Positions 25,375-36,480 of a DNA stretch of 64,000 nucleotides are shown here, piece by piece. The stretch is from a virus. Under the pieces are notes generated by a model that saw nothing but the letters and a program-made list of their open reading frames with translations, did no database searches and had not been told where the DNA came from. Numbering within the stretch: position 1 is the first letter of the stretch; each line of letters opens with the position of its first letter. The stretch spans positions 1-64,000 of IMG/VR virus record IMGVR_UViG_3300025195_000023. One strand, written 5' to 3'. Made by a program: the position numbers and the translations under genes.

Positions 25375-28300
25375 TTACCGGAAGGGGCTGGTGGCCATTT
25401 GCATGGTCAACAGTTCATCCAATACCCCGGGGTAGCCAAAGGCACCCACGTCCAATGGATTGTTCCCGATCCGACCCAGGGCACTGGACTCCATTACCGT
25501 TGGTGCATCCAACAGGTAGGAGAAACCAAAGGCCGTCATCAGACCCCGTACCGGATGGTCACGCATCAGACGCCACAGAACACGTTGAATCCGCAGGTAG
25601 TACTTGGTGAAGAACACCAGACCCTTACGGTTCATATAGTCCAGGGCCCGATGTGAGGGCACGTCGTATACCACAAAGGCATCCCGAATTTCCCGCAGAG
25701 CGTCTTCTTTACTCATGGGGTTATTCTTCCGGGTAAGCAGATGCTGGTACAAAGTGTACCGAGCCACAAAGTCACTCATCTGGGTGGACTTGAACAAGGC
25801 CTTGTACAGCAGGGTGTCCTGGCTCATGTACATATACTTCCCGGCCGTCACCAAACCGCTGGGCAGGTTCTGGGCTTTCCCGTCTACCCACTCAGCAATC
25901 CGGGACTTGTAGGAGAAGCCGTCATCCTCGGTATCAATATCCTCCATGATGGTCTGGAATTGTCCGGCATCCACCAGTTCAGTTACCGGGTTGGTCGCCA
26001 AGGCATGCTGCAGTTCCAGGATATCCTGGTTCAGCTGATCCAGTGTCCCACTGTAAGTCTGAGAGTCCCTCAGGTTTTCCAGGCGAAGCAGTTCACGACG
26101 ATCTCGCTGGTACCTCAGCAGACCATCAATTGCTACTGCATGATCCCGGGCACCTTTGATAGGGTTGACCCCATACCACAGCAAGATGGACAGGTTACTC
26201 CGCACGTTACCCAGGAAGGTGAACAGGTTCTTGATCACAACAATATCCTTGATCTCGTTCACCAGCATGTCCCATACCCTACCAATCTGCATACCCCGCA
26301 ACGCAGTCTTATCCTTGAAGAAGAATTCCAGTACGCCGAAGGTCAGCTCTTCCATGAATCCCTGTTCTGCAGACTGCCAGGCTTCCGACAAGGAGTACTG
26401 ACGGTACCCAAATACCAGATCCAGTACGTCGTTTCGGACCTTCAGACCGTTACGCCCCCATACATCGCGGATTGCCTGCTTGGTGGCTTCCGGCAGCATC
26501 TGATATGTCTCCCGGATACGCTTGTCTGGACTGTCCGGACCGAACTCCAGGTAACGGGAAGGGTTGTCCCGGTAATCCATGTCGTAGGTCTCTTTCAGGG
26601 CCTCAATCACATTACGGTTGTGTTCCGCTGAGGCAGGCTTGTCATAAATGGCAGACCCCATGGCACCGAGAACCGAATCAACCCGAGTGTCCCGTTCCAG
26701 GAACGCATCCTTATTGGCTTCGGTCATCAGATACCGGTAGTTCACAATCTCACCTTTACGGTTCACCACCGGAGCCAGTGCCACGTCTTCCCGGTTTGCC
26801 AGGTTACGGTTGAAGCCTGGCTTCTCCAGATCCAGTAGGCTCTTGGCCATACGGTTCGTGGTGTTTTGCGTCTTGATTGCCAGGGACTGATTCACTTCCT
26901 CCGGCAACAGATCGGACATACCACCGTGAATTGCAGACCCTTTCCGACGCATCCCACTCATGGACAGGGCACCGGAGATCCACGGAGGCAGGCCACCATC
27001 CTTACGCACATAGATATGGCGTGTGGTCTGGTCAGGGGCTGCTGGATCTGCCGGTACCATCTCACCCCGAGCGTAGCCTGCTTTCTCAAGGGCAATCCCT
27101 TCGGCCCGTGTGGCTGCTTTCACATCTACATACGGACTGTAAATCTCCTTGATGTATCCCTTGGCAAACAGGTGCGGATCGTTATCAAACAATTCCACCA
27201 TGGACTGGTCTTTGTATTTCTGGGCCATGCCCATTACAAACTTCACCCCTTCCGGCATCTCAGTCATCACCCTTGCCGTGATCCGACGGGTATCCCCATC
27301 AGTGTCCTTCAGGGCATACAGGGTAACCAGTCGATCCAGAATAGCCTTGGACGGTTCCACGATGTTGTCCGGCACCTGGTGAGCATCCGGCATCCCCACT
27401 TTATGGGCGATGTTGTGGACGTTCATCATCAGGTTACGTGAAGTACGTCCGGTGGCCATGAAGTGCCCTGTTGCCATGGCCTGGTTCACGTAGTACGCCT
27501 GGTGCTTGCCACTGACCTGAGCCAAGGAGGCCTCGGTTTCTTCAATGGCTCGCTGAAGGGCTGCATTATCACGAACCATGTCCGTGATCTGCTCCTGGGT
27601 ATACGTCTCAGCCAGGGCAACCAGGTCGGTCTTCAGTATGCCCTTGGTCAGTGCCTCACGTTCCGCCTCCGTGGCGTCAGGCAGCATATCCCGTACCTGC
27701 TTGGCGGTGGTGTCCTTTCGGGTTTTCCGCTCGTTCTGGATCACACTGAAGTGATCCATCAGATCAAACAGTTTCTGGGTGGCCGGAATAGCTCCTCGGA
27801 CTTCTGAGGCGATACCCAACATCAGATTCTGTCGCTTGGCACCATGACGGTTACGGAAGTTCTCCATATTGTCGAACAACGTATCCAGCTTATCCTGGGC
27901 CGCCATTGAGGTCACTTTGCCCGCAGCACGAATTGTCGCCACAGAGCTGTTCTGAACCATGGAACTCTCAGCCACCTTGGCCACTGTCTCACGGACAGTA
28001 CCCCCGGCTTCACGCTGGGCGTTCTCAATCTGGTCGATCACCCCAATTCGTTCATTGGCCAGGCGCCCTTTCCGGGCACTCTCAATGTCCACCAACTTGG
28101 TCACCAGACGTTCCAGCCTCTCTTGGGCATCCTGGTTACTGACCGTGCCGGAAAAGACATTGGTCAAGGCCTGGGTACCCGCGGTGAACCAGGACTGAAT
28201 CTGGTCACCGAGCTTGTCAGTGGCCGCCGTGGTGTCGGCGTTGCCGTTATAGTTCAATGCCTTCTGTAGTGGCGGGTACACCAGAGCCATGGCAGCAAAT

Positions 28301-31300
28301 CGGCTGATGTGATCGGAACGACTTTCACCACTCCCGGGCTCCAGAGTGAACAGGAACTTGTGTAGCTGCTCGGCAGCACGACGCTCAGTGTCCGAAACCA
28401 GGGCACCGTCACCGGCTATCAGATCCTCCGGTTTAACCTGGTCACGGGCCTGCTTAAACAGCCGAGCCAGGTCACGGTAGGCCAAGGTCGAGGTATCCAG
28501 AATGCCCTGGATCGTTACTTCAACCTGTTCCAGCACGAAGGCTTCTTTTTGCGACAGCTTCACGTTCTGTGCCTGGACCTTGGATACGAACGGTGCCCGA
28601 CCACTGGCCAGGGCATTAAGGAACACATCTTCCGGTGTCCGGCCTGCTTTCCTGTCCACCATGGCGTAAACACCACCATGCGGGCCATGCACTGAGGTCA
28701 CAACCGAATCCAGCAAGTTAGCCAAATGTCCCCGACTGTCCGTACCTTTCAGGGCCCGGAACACTTCTTCAGTGGTCATCCGGTCTGTTTCCTGTACAGG
28801 ATCCGGGGCACTCTGCGTCAGGGTGCTTTCCATGGCTTTTGCTTGCTCAGCCTTGGAGGCCGCCAATAGGCCAGAAGTGTTGGCTACCAACAGTTCGATA
28901 CCGTTACGGCTTCCCCGGAACAGTCCCACGATGGCATCAATGAAGGCCTGCATACCTTTCACGGGCTTACGCTTGAGGTTCCGTGACTTCATCTCAATCC
29001 GAGCCAGTACATCTTGTTGGAATTCCAGGTTGGTCATACCCCAGGACACCAACTCATTGATGTTACTGACGGCTTCACCGTACTTGGTCTTCAGGGCAGG
29101 ACTGGCATCCACGTACTCCCGGGCTTGCTTGAGCAAAGCAGCCAACTCACTGACATACGGTGATACGGCCGGATTGTTGTGCTTCTTGTCTGCCTTCTTG
29201 GCAGCCAGTTCCCCATCAATGGTGGATTGCAGAACCGAGTGAAGCATCTCATGGGCCAGTAATTCCAGGTTCAGGTCGGACTCGACAAAGTCCGGGCCCT
29301 TCACGTAGATGGTAGAGGCTCCATCTGCTTCCCGACGGAACAGACCCTTCACGTTGTGCGGGTTACGCAGCTTCGGTGCCAGGGAAATCGGCGTCTCTGC
29401 AGTCACCATCTTGACCTTCAGATCCAGGTCCACATGCTTTTTCACTTCGGCCAGTACCGGACCCAGTAACTGACGACGACGGTCATTCTTGGGAATGGTG
29501 GCCATGGCCTTACGCATGTGACCCAGCAACTCATTTACCGTCATCTCAGGCTGATTCTGGAAGGCATTAACCAGTACCTGGTTCTCCGGTGACAGGGTTT
29601 TCTCACTGTGTGTGATCGTACCCCAAGGGGTTTCCAGGCGGCCGTTATACGCACGGTTCAGGAAGTCCACCACACGGCGTGCGCCTCGCTCATCCTGCGT
29701 CGCTTCCCGGGCGGCAGTCATCAGCATATCCTGCTGGTTCAGAGGACCATGGGTACCGGTCTGCTTCTGCTGCTCAGCCACCAAACGCCCCGTTGCCGCC
29801 AAGTCGTCCTTCAGGTCCTGCTCGATGTACTTGTTATCCTGAGCCACATCAATCAGATTCTGGATACGGGCAGGCGGTGCGTACCGAACGTCCCGGTGGC
29901 CAGCTTGTCTCCCTGCCAGATACCTGAACAGAATTTCCCGCATGTTATCCCGTTCGGCCTTGTTCTCCTGTCCCTTGTAGACACGACCCAGTGCCTCATC
30001 CAGGGAGCCAGTAGTCACATAGACCTGATTCAGCAACCGAAGATCGCGGACGAACTTCTTGTTGTCCTCGGTGATGGGCTTACCCTGGTCGATCAGGGCC
30101 TTCAGGCGGGCTTCTGCGGTTTCGGAGTATCGACGCAAGGCATCAGCAGCCAAACCAGGCTGACGGGCTTTACGGCGGGCCTGGCGTTGACGGATACGTT
30201 CCGCGATGGGTGTCTCCCGACGAGCCACGATCTTTTCCCGGTCCTCTGTCGTCACTTCATAGTGGCCACCAGGATAGCCATACTGGTTCACAACGGATAC
30301 GGTCTCCATCCAGTCCATAGCCCGGGAATCCATTTGCTGGGCTTTATCCAGCAGACCACCTACATGGGTACGCAGATCGCTGAAACGGTACTTTTTCGTC
30401 AGAGCCTGGTAAGCCTTGCGGAATTCTGGATCCTGGTTCAATTCACCCAGTCGGGCCTCAAACCCATCCAGGGTTTCAAACAGGGACTGCATGATCTCTT
30501 CCGGCAGGGAGTACTCGATCAGGGCGCGTACTGTTTCCTGGTTCATCCGGGAGGCCACTTCCATCAGCTGTTCTGGGGAGCCAATGGCCGCATCGTGGAC
30601 GTTCAGGATATTGAACGTCTTGTACACCCGGGAAATGATGGCACTATCCATGGCGTGAATGGCCATGATCACCGACGCCACACCCGGATCCACTTCCTCA
30701 GATTCACCGATCCGGTATTTCCAGGAGGTCAACTGGTTAACCTTGTGGAATTTGGATTCCGGAACCAGTGACGCATTCAGATCACCCGGTGCCAGCGGAA
30801 TCGGCCGGGCCATACCGACCTCACCGGTATTGCGCCACAGCTTCTCATCCGAGTGGACCTGTTTGGTCTTGGCCATACGGATACCGGCAGACTTGCGGCC
30901 GCCTTTGGACATGGCTGTATGGAGAATAGGCTGGATATCCTGTACCCGCTTCTGGATCTCCTGCTGCTGTTCCCGAGACAACGTCTGCAGATAGTTACCG
31001 TCAGGATCTCGAGCCAACAGGCCCTGGGCTTCCAGTTCAGCCAGGTATTTACGCTCTTCGTGGTCCCGAACCAGCTTGTACAGACCAAAGGTCAGACCGG
31101 CTGCAGAGTTCAGCGCCTTTCGGTCATCTATGAAGTCCTTGTACTGTTTTTCCAGCACGGTCCCCAGGTGCGTCCCTACGTGGTACTCAAACGCCGCTAC
31201 CAGGGCCTTACGCTGTTTGGGTGTGAAGGTGAAGTCACGCACATTCGCCGTCGTCAGTTTGAACTGCTTGATCTTCTGTGCGTTCGGCAAGAATCGGTTG

Positions 31301-34300
31301 ATCTCTTTGAACAGTGCCTTAATGTCCTCCCGATTTTGCTCATTCATGGGTTTCTTCAGGGCAGCATCCAATTGGTCGTACACCTTGTCGACCAACTGCT
31401 CACCCATGGTGGCAATAGAGCCCTTCTCACCGGCACCGAACATCAGCTTGGTCAGCAGGTTCTTGACCGCATTCCGACCCTTGGAGGATACGCTGGTACC
31501 ATCTTCGTTACGGAAGTTACCGAACATACGGAACATCAATTCCGTGAACTTACGGGTGTCTTCAGACGATTCACCGGCACGAATCAGTGTATCCGACAGG
31601 TCCCAACTCAAGGTCTGGTACAGGTCCTGTCCCCCCTTGGCCGCCCAGTCTCCGATGAATTCGTGTGCCTGCTCCGCGGTGAAGAACCCGCCTTTGGCAC
31701 CCCACTCAGCCACCAAGCCACCCAACTGACCCAGGGACAGCATAGGCCCATTGGTCTTGCCGTCACCTTCGCTGTGCAGCCGAGAGATGAAGGTATCCCC
31801 TTCACCCAGGTCTTTCTGATACAGGTGCCACAAGGCATCGAAGCTCCAGCTGTCTTCATCCAGTACGGCAGCCAGTGCGTCCTCCTGTTCTGGTTCCAGG
31901 ATGACACCGTTATCCAGCAACTTCAGAATACCAAGAGCCTCTTGGATATCCTCCCGGGCCACCAGTTCGTCGTAAGCCGCCACGGTATCTTCCAGGCGTT
32001 GCTGGTCGATCTTGCCACCGAAGGCTTCCACCACAGAGACCTTGAACATCATGCCCTGCAAACCGGACAGGTCTTTGGGGACTTCCATCTCCCATCCATC
32101 CATTTGCATGGCGATCCGGTGGAGTTTCTTCTCCTGCGGGTTAAACGTGGACGAGTCCAGGTGAACCCGTTGTTGACGGGCCACAAACCGTTTGAAGTAG
32201 AAAGGCTTGGTCTTGTCTTGCCCCATGGACTGGACAAAGTCGAACATGGTGTCGATATGTCGACGCAGTCCGTCATTACGTCCTTCCAGAGTCTTCAGCA
32301 GGTTCTTCTGTGTGGTGTTGGGATCCAGTTCCTGAATGCCCTGTACCTTCTCCAACAGGCGACGGGACATCTTGTTGAGGATGCCTCGCTCCGGATCCAG
32401 CATGTCCTGACGCAGGTAGTGCTTCTGCTTCTGTGCCTCAGCCAACGTCTCCCGCTGTTCCTTGGGCGTATCCTGATTGGTTCTACGGGTTTTCTTCGGA
32501 ACATCAGAATCCTGTGGCTCCTCAAAAACCGGATCCTTCTTGATCTGCTCCACATCAAACAACTTGTGAACCACCGCCTGAGTGCCTTTGACCTTGTTCT
32601 CAAACGACGTCACCTGGGGATTGTCTTCCCAACCCATGGGTGTTTCGACACGGTTAGATCGGACAAAGTAGGTGATTGGGGCTGTCTTCTTTCCCTTGGG
32701 AATCGGAGCCAGATACTCAGCCTGTACACCGATAACCTGCACATAGCCCAAGTCCCGTAACGCACCCAGACCAAGGGCACCAAAAGCACCGGCTAACTGG
32801 CCTTCATGGTTTTGCGGAGCACTCTTATTCAGTTTCTGACCCAGGGCCTGTACAACCCGCTGGCCAATGTCGTTCATCACCAACTTGTCCCGGGTACCGG
32901 CGTCCCACAGATCGTCCCGAGCATCTGGCGGTACCGTCTCACCGTCCTCCAGACCCAGGATACTGCGAATGGCATCCTCGTCGTTGTACCACAGTTCACT
33001 GCCGTTCTCGGACAACCAGGTGAACATACCCACGGCAACGGCAGTACGGACGTTTTCCTCCATCTTGCCGTCTTCATCCATGAAGTAGTTCAGCATGTTT
33101 CGATGCTGGTAGCCTTTCTTCCGCTTGGTCAGCCCGTTGATGTGTTCGATCCACTTCGGCGCGAGTTCAGCAAAGTAGGCGATGGCCTCACGTTGCTTCT
33201 CCCGAATTTCGGGATCTTCAGACAGGGTGACACCCAGGGCCTCCGGGCTGTACTTGTTAGGAACCAACAGATTCGACACATAGTCCTTGTTGGCTGTCAG
33301 AGGCAGTCCTTTGCGCGTGGTGAAGTACGCCTCAGCCAGGTTCTCGGATTCGATGGCATCCTTACCCAAGGTACCGGAAACCTCATCCTCCCGGGCGTTA
33401 CGTCGGGCGTCGATATCCAGTACCGACTCCGGTGCGTTGATACCGTCACCTTTGGCTAGGACTGTGTCAGGCTCTCCAGAGTCATTTGTGCGTTCTTCAG
33501 TAGTTGCCTGTGTATCTCGGCCGGTATTGGTATCTCCCTGATCTCCGTCCCGAGCGACAGGATCGTTGGTGGATCCAGTTTCAGCCTCTGGTTCAGTAAC
33601 TGGTTCCGGTGTTGCTGCCTCTGTCTCTGGTTCCGCTTCCGGTTGAGCTTCAGTCGTAGATTGGTTGGCTTCTTCCGCATACACAGGCTCCTGTTCGATT
33701 TCCTGCTCAATGGCCGCAGCGTTATCCGCCAGGGCATCCAGATCATCCACTGGGGCGGCATCGTTAGCCGCAGGACGTGGGGCGGTACCAACAGCTTGGG
33801 CTGCTTGGAGTTCTTCCAAGGCAGCACCCAGCATCCGGGCTTCCATCTTCATCTTGGCCAGGGTGTCAGTCATCTTCCCTGGCTTGGCGTTGAAGTTCAG
33901 ACCCCCATTTTCTTTCAGGGCTTTGTCATCCAATCGCTGACCGGTGTTGATCTCCCACCCCAGGTTCCCCTCGGCATCCTTGGTGGCGATCATCTGTACC
34001 TGACGACCAGACTCAATGGCCTGACGTTGGGCTTCCTCAGCCACCGCTGCCTTTTCATTGTGAGAGTTACTGAACCGCTCCAGGTCGGACAACAGGCGAT
34101 TGGCATTGCGTTGATTACCGGTAACCACTGCACGTTGGATTGCCTGACGGTATTGCGGTAGAGATCGGAATCCCTGGCTAGGGTTAGTGGAGAGGATATC
34201 CAGGCTTACCTGGTCAAAATCCTTGGCTTCATCGTCCACTTGCTTACGCTCAGCCAACTTCCGCAGATAGGTACGTTGTTCCTGGGACAGATCCAGAGAT

Positions 34301-36480
34301 GTATCTTCTGCCAGACTGGCTGCTGTTGGTGCATCCAGAATATCCGGGTTTTCCATGGCATACGTCACAGCCTGTGAGGCAGCCTGTGAGCGTGCTTCTA
34401 CATCGGCCGTCTCATCGGTCGCCTGCGACACAACATCACTGGCTCCGGCGTCCTGGGTGGCCTCCACGGAGGACTGCTGGCTTTCCTGACGAACCTCTTC
34501 CCGGTACTGCACCAAGCTCCGACGTAACGCTTCCCGGTCTTTCTTGTCCTGGCGGCTATCCTTCTTGGCAGTAGCCATTTCCTTGCGTAGCTCAGCGGCC
34601 CGGGTTCTTAGTGGTTCGATTCCTTCGAGGTTGTCGGACAGCTCACGTTCTTTGATCTGTCCTTCGATATTCTTCAGTTCCTCCTCGTTCTTGCGGAGCG
34701 TCTGAGGGGACATATTCTCGGTGAACTGATCCAGTGCCTGGATCTCAAAGTCCAAACGTTCATCAAGACGATCCAGTGCTTCACGCGCCTGCTGCTGGAA
34801 TTCCGGTGCCACACCGCCCTGGGTGTTACGGGCCAAGGTAAGCACGGAGTTGGACAGGGCCTCTACATCAATGTCCGGGGTTTCATCCGGATCCAGTAGC
34901 CGATCCATCTCACCATCACGGATCATGTCCGCAACCGAACGGTTAGCCTCCCTCTGTACCTCATCGTCTTTCTTGGCCTGGATCGCCTTGGCTTGCTTAG
35001 TTTTGGCACGAGTTTCAGCCACTTCACCGGCCGCACCGATACCTGTACCCACACCGGTACCGATCACCGCTCCGGTAAACACCTCTTCACCGTCGGCTTC
35101 ATCCAGGGACGCCCAACCACTTTCCGCACCGGATTGCAGACCTTCGGTCACACCTTCACCGGCACCCTTGCCAGCAGTCCCGGTGGCCACACCCATGGCT
35201 TTACGAGCTATCGAACGTTCAGCCGCCTGAACAATGGCTGCCTCGGCAGCTTCCAGACCTTTGTTCCCGAAGCCCCGGATCAGAGACGTATCCATGACGT
35301 AATCGGCAGAACCTGAGGCCAGGGCCACCGCCGTCATCAGGGTGTTCTCATCCTGAGTGGGTAGACGGCCTTCACGCTCTTTGAAGTCCGCAACACCGTT
35401 GCGATAGACCTCACTGGCATAGGACAGGTTGGTGGCTGCCAGCAAGGGTTTGAACATGGCACCACCGGCCAGCTCCGGTACGTTCTCGGACAGGTACTGT
35501 AGAACGGCCAGCTTGTTCTCGGACAGATCCAGGCCACCGTCTACCAGCAATTTACCGACAGCCAGGGCTCCAGTCTTCAGGGCACCGACAGTATCCCCGG
35601 AGTCCCACAACTCAGTGGCGGTATCCAGGCCTGCCTTGTTACGTTCCCAAGAGGCCTTCACGTCCTTGATCAACTCATCCCGTGTCAGTGGGTTGAGCTT
35701 ACCCTCAACCTTGACAGCATCACTGACTTCCTGACCCTTTTCGAGGTTCTCCAAGGCTGAATCCAATAGTTCACGAGACGTCTTACCGTCCACACGGGAA
35801 CCAGGGGTATGTGTGGCCATATCCCGGTTGCTTACCGGGGTATCCAGGTAAGCCGCTTCGTCCTCGGTAATCGGTACCAGGGCCTGTTCCTGTTGATCCA
35901 GTGCCTTGAGCTGTGTGTCCCGGGTGTCTTTGTCGATCCGGCCCATGAGGTCCGCCACAGAGAGGCGTCGCTTCTGTTCCTGGATTTGCTCTTTCTGTTT
36001 GCGATACATAAGGTCACGGGAATAGATATCCCGGGCCCGATCATCGGTTTGCTCCAGACTACGACGGCCTTGCTCGGTAAAGGGCATAGCTCCCAGCCGA
36101 CCCAGGGCGGCACTACCACCCTCATACGCGGCCGCTGCGTTCTGCTTGGCTTCACCCCACAGAGACCCCAGTTCTAAATCATCGGCCAACGCCGTACTTT
36201 CACGGGCAGCTCGTTCCTGTTCGGCCGCGGAGTAATTCGCCGCCATGTCCTGAAACTGGCGATCCTGGAAGTGCTTCACAGCTTCCGGAGTTGTTGCTCC
36301 ACCGTTTTCACGGTAGGCCTTGAAGGTGTCGTACTGTTGCCAGGGTTGAGCATCATTGGCAGCCTGTCGGCGTGCCAGTTCCTGTTTTTTACGTTCCGCA
36401 GCCTCAGCTACCTGGGCCTCCTTGGCCACAGGTGCGAAGCGTGCAATGGCTTGATCCAACATATCCAGACTGTTTGACAT
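25375..36480 (-). CDS. Giant virion RNA polymerase (N4 gp50-like), with metallopeptidase-like motif
   Basis: A 3,701-residue protein, the size class of N4 vRNAP (about 3,500), carried in the capsid and injected with the DNA to start early transcription. The T7-family polymerase core is at about residues 1400-2000: R1438 (in RVHLDSSTFNPQEKK), D1573 (motif A, GDGKTNGP), R1669, K1673, F1681 (motif B, RNAVKNLLTKLMFGAG) and H1962-D1963 (motif C, NVHDAA). The R-to-D spacing of 135 matches N4 as I recall it. Position 1681 is Phe where T7 and N4 have Tyr. A Gly-rich stretch at about 435-500 may cross membranes. HEMLH at 2410-2414 with a downstream NELVSWGMTN (Glu 2476) looks like a zinc peptidase site. 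Ends after residue 3701 with coiled regions. Confidence 0.9.
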   Translation of the reverse strand: MSNSLDMLDQAIARFAPVAKEAQVAEAAERKKQELARRQAANDAQPWQQYDTFKAYRENGGATTPEAVKHFQDRQFQDMAANYSAAEQERAARESTALADDLELGSLWGEAKQNAAAAYEGGSAALGRLGAMPFTEQGRRSLEQTDDRARDIYSRDLMYRKQKEQIQEQKRRLSVADLMGRIDKDTRDTQLKALDQQEQALVPITEDEAAYLDTPVSNRDMATHTPGSRVDGKTSRELLDSALENLEKGQEVSDAVKVEGKLNPLTRDELIKDVKASWERNKAGLDTATELWDSGDTVGALKTGALAVGKLLVDGGLDLSENKLAVLQYLSENVPELAGGAMFKPLLAATNLSYASEVYRNGVADFKEREGRLPTQDENTLMTAVALASGSADYVMDTSLIRGFGNKGLEAAEAAIVQAAERSIARKAMGVATGTAGKGAGEGVTEGLQSGAESGWASLDEADGEEVFTGAVIGTGVGTGIGAAGEVAETRAKTKQAKAIQAKKDDEVQREANRSVADMIRDGEMDRLLDPDETPDIDVEALSNSVLTLARNTQGGVAPEFQQQAREALDRLDERLDFEIQALDQFTENMSPQTLRKNEEELKNIEGQIKERELSDNLEGIEPLRTRAAELRKEMATAKKDSRQDKKDREALRRSLVQYREEVRQESQQSSVEATQDAGASDVVSQATDETADVEARSQAASQAVTYAMENPDILDAPTAASLAEDTSLDLSQEQRTYLRKLAERKQVDDEAKDFDQVSLDILSTNPSQGFRSLPQYRQAIQRAVVTGNQRNANRLLSDLERFSNSHNEKAAVAEEAQRQAIESGRQVQMIATKDAEGNLGWEINTGQRLDDKALKENGGLNFNAKPGKMTDTLAKMKMEARMLGAALEELQAAQAVGTAPRPAANDAAPVDDLDALADNAAAIEQEIEQEPVYAEEANQSTTEAQPEAEPETEAATPEPVTEPEAETGSTNDPVARDGDQGDTNTGRDTQATTEERTNDSGEPDTVLAKGDGINAPESVLDIDARRNAREDEVSGTLGKDAIESENLAEAYFTTRKGLPLTANKDYVSNLLVPNKYSPEALGVTLSEDPEIREKQREAIAYFAELAPKWIEHINGLTKRKKGYQHRNMLNYFMDEDGKMEENVRTAVAVGMFTWLSENGSELWYNDEDAIRSILGLEDGETVPPDARDDLWDAGTRDKLVMNDIGQRVVQALGQKLNKSAPQNHEGQLAGAFGALGLGALRDLGYVQVIGVQAEYLAPIPKGKKTAPITYFVRSNRVETPMGWEDNPQVTSFENKVKGTQAVVHKLFDVEQIKKDPVFEEPQDSDVPKKTRRTNQDTPKEQRETLAEAQKQKHYLRQDMLDPERGILNKMSRRLLEKVQGIQELDPNTTQKNLLKTLEGRNDGLRRHIDTMFDFVQSMGQDKTKPFYFKRFVARQQRVHLDSSTFNPQEKKLHRIAMQMDGWEMEVPKDLSGLQGMMFKVSVVEAFGGKIDQQRLEDTVAAYDELVAREDIQEALGILKLLDNGVILEPEQEDALAAVLDEDSWSFDALWHLYQKDLGEGDTFISRLHSEGDGKTNGPMLSLGQLGGLVAEWGAKGGFFTAEQAHEFIGDWAAKGGQDLYQTLSWDLSDTLIRAGESSEDTRKFTELMFRMFGNFRNEDGTSVSSKGRNAVKNLLTKLMFGAGEKGSIATMGEQLVDKVYDQLDAALKKPMNEQNREDIKALFKEINRFLPNAQKIKQFKLTTANVRDFTFTPKQRKALVAAFEYHVGTHLGTVLEKQYKDFIDDRKALNSAAGLTFGLYKLVRDHEERKYLAELEAQGLLARDPDGNYLQTLSREQQQEIQKRVQDIQPILHTAMSKGGRKSAGIRMAKTKQVHSDEKLWRNTGEVGMARPIPLAPGDLNASLVPESKFHKVNQLTSWKYRIGESEEVDPGVASVIMAIHAMDSAIISRVYKTFNILNVHDAAIGSPEQLMEVASRMNQETVRALIEYSLPEEIMQSLFETLDGFEARLGELNQDPEFRKAYQALTKKYRFSDLRTHVGGLLDKAQQMDSRAMDWMETVSVVNQYGYPGGHYEVTTEDREKIVARRETPIAERIRQRQARRKARQPGLAADALRRYSETAEARLKALIDQGKPITEDNKKFVRDLRLLNQVYVTTGSLDEALGRVYKGQENKAERDNMREILFRYLAGRQAGHRDVRYAPPARIQNLIDVAQDNKYIEQDLKDDLAATGRLVAEQQKQTGTHGPLNQQDMLMTAAREATQDERGARRVVDFLNRAYNGRLETPWGTITHSEKTLSPENQVLVNAFQNQPEMTVNELLGHMRKAMATIPKNDRRRQLLGPVLAEVKKHVDLDLKVKMVTAETPISLAPKLRNPHNVKGLFRREADGASTIYVKGPDFVESDLNLELLAHEMLHSVLQSTIDGELAAKKADKKHNNPAVSPYVSELAALLKQAREYVDASPALKTKYGEAVSNINELVSWGMTNLEFQQDVLARIEMKSRNLKRKPVKGMQAFIDAIVGLFRGSRNGIELLVANTSGLLAASKAEQAKAMESTLTQSAPDPVQETDRMTTEEVFRALKGTDSRGHLANLLDSVVTSVHGPHGGVYAMVDRKAGRTPEDVFLNALASGRAPFVSKVQAQNVKLSQKEAFVLEQVEVTIQGILDTSTLAYRDLARLFKQARDQVKPEDLIAGDGALVSDTERRAAEQLHKFLFTLEPGSGESRSDHISRFAAMALVYPPLQKALNYNGNADTTAATDKLGDQIQSWFTAGTQALTNVFSGTVSNQDAQERLERLVTKLVDIESARKGRLANERIGVIDQIENAQREAGGTVRETVAKVAESSMVQNSSVATIRAAGKVTSMAAQDKLDTLFDNMENFRNRHGAKRQNLMLGIASEVRGAIPATQKLFDLMDHFSVIQNERKTRKDTTAKQVRDMLPDATEAEREALTKGILKTDLVALAETYTQEQITDMVRDNAALQRAIEETEASLAQVSGKHQAYYVNQAMATGHFMATGRTSRNLMMNVHNIAHKVGMPDAHQVPDNIVEPSKAILDRLVTLYALKDTDGDTRRITARVMTEMPEGVKFVMGMAQKYKDQSMVELFDNDPHLFAKGYIKEIYSPYVDVKAATRAEGIALEKAGYARGEMVPADPAAPDQTTRHIYVRKDGGLPPWISGALSMSGMRRKGSAIHGGMSDLLPEEVNQSLAIKTQNTTNRMAKSLLDLEKPGFNRNLANREDVALAPVVNRKGEIVNYRYLMTEANKDAFLERDTRVDSVLGAMGSAIYDKPASAEHNRNVIEALKETYDMDYRDNPSRYLEFGPDSPDKRIRETYQMLPEATKQAIRDVWGRNGLKVRNDVLDLVFGYRQYSLSEAWQSAEQGFMEELTFGVLEFFFKDKTALRGMQIGRVWDMLVNEIKDIVVIKNLFTFLGNVRSNLSILLWYGVNPIKGARDHAVAIDGLLRYQRDRRELLRLENLRDSQTYSGTLDQLNQDILELQHALATNPVTELVDAGQFQTIMEDIDTEDDGFSYKSRIAEWVDGKAQNLPSGLVTAGKYMYMSQDTLLYKALFKSTQMSDFVARYTLYQHLLTRKNNPMSKEDALREIRDAFVVYDVPSHRALDYMNRKGLVFFTKYYLRIQRVLWRLMRDHPVRGLMTAFGFSYLLDAPTVMESSALGRIGNNPLDVGAFGYPGVLDELLTMQMATSPFR

